From Hymenolepis diminuta (taxonomy: Eukaryota; Platyhelminthes; Cestoda; Cyclophyllidea; Hymenolepididae): DNA of 64,000 nucleotides. Positions 63,661-64,000 of the stretch are shown piece after piece (position 1 is the stretch's first letter; every line of letters starts with the position of its first letter). The stretch spans positions 334,229-398,228 of the forward strand of contig CAADRB010000035.1 in assembly GCA_900708905.1 (NCBI GenBank), given 5' to 3'. Position numbers and translations under genes: made by a program. The notes below the pieces were generated by a model, which worked only from the letters and a program-made list of their open reading frames with translations, searched no databases and had not been told where the DNA came from.

Positions 63661-64000
63661 AATGGAACCCAAAGACAATGGTATAAGCCAGACAGTCAGA
63701 GATATCATCAATAAACCGTTAAAATAGACTTGTTGGCTGTGAAAGCAACGTGTTTTAGAATACTCCGAAATTCATACTCAAAATCCAGAACAATGGTTTC
63801 CGGTTAAAATTGTCAGTCTTTTATCCCCGTTGCACGCACTAACCGACCATCGGAGATTAATATATCTCCAGAGATTAAAAGAAGTAAGTTTTGACGCTGC
63901 CCTCTACGTCTCCCATATAATTTCCCCTAACAACTAATAATAAAATATATATTTCAAGTTAAAACATAAATACACACACTCATTTTGGTGAAAGAAAGCA

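Noticed and set aside
1..64000. CRISPR arrays, rRNA genes, transposase or reverse transcriptase genes
   Set aside because: No regularly spaced repeats, no rRNA-like sequence and no recognisable transposon protein motif were seen in the open frames.

Overview
This is a gene-poor, AT-rich stretch of animal nuclear DNA. Features of eukaryotic nuclear DNA are GT-AG introns, a 4.3 kb intron, degenerate dispersed repeats, and no operons or ribosome binding sites. The three recognisable proteins (a neuropeptide F/Y-type GPCR, a Yippee-like protein and a LIM-domain protein) are metazoan, and the overall picture suits an invertebrate, plausibly a parasitic flatworm or other lophotrochozoan. The species cannot be fixed from the sequence. 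One undetermined base (position 51892) shows that this is an assembled draft.

Layout. 1-9780: no supportable gene, only degenerate repeats (families 3, 4 and the 5' half of family 1) and a pyrimidine-rich tract. 9782-10990 (minus): an intronless class A GPCR of the neuropeptide F/Y receptor type. 11000-37518: about 26 kb without a recognised gene, carrying several copies of dispersed repeats, including a tRNA-like SINE candidate. 37519-42306 (minus): a two-exon Yippee-like gene with a 4.3 kb intron; a CpG-dense patch 0.8 kb upstream may be its promoter. 42307-53100: no gene seen. 53170-56829 (minus): the last three exons of a LIM-domain protein, ending in two tandem LIM domains. A TATA-containing core promoter on the same strand near 58.4 kb could be its start. 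57342-57565 (plus): a tentative pair of small exons. 58.4-64 kb: no gene; a near full-length family 1 repeat lies at the right end.

The three genes have no evident joint function; each stands alone, kilobases from the next, all on the minus strand. Most of the unexplained structure is repeat-derived. At least five dispersed families can be aligned by eye between distant copies. Family 1 (about 0.45-0.54 kb, five copies) and family 2 (about 0.35-0.4 kb, two copies) are the clearest, and neither shows a transposase or reverse transcriptase, so they look non-autonomous. I did not find a new multi-gene system here. The best leads are the serine/glycine insertion in the Yippee protein, the LIM protein's unfamiliar N-terminal exon, and the repeat families.
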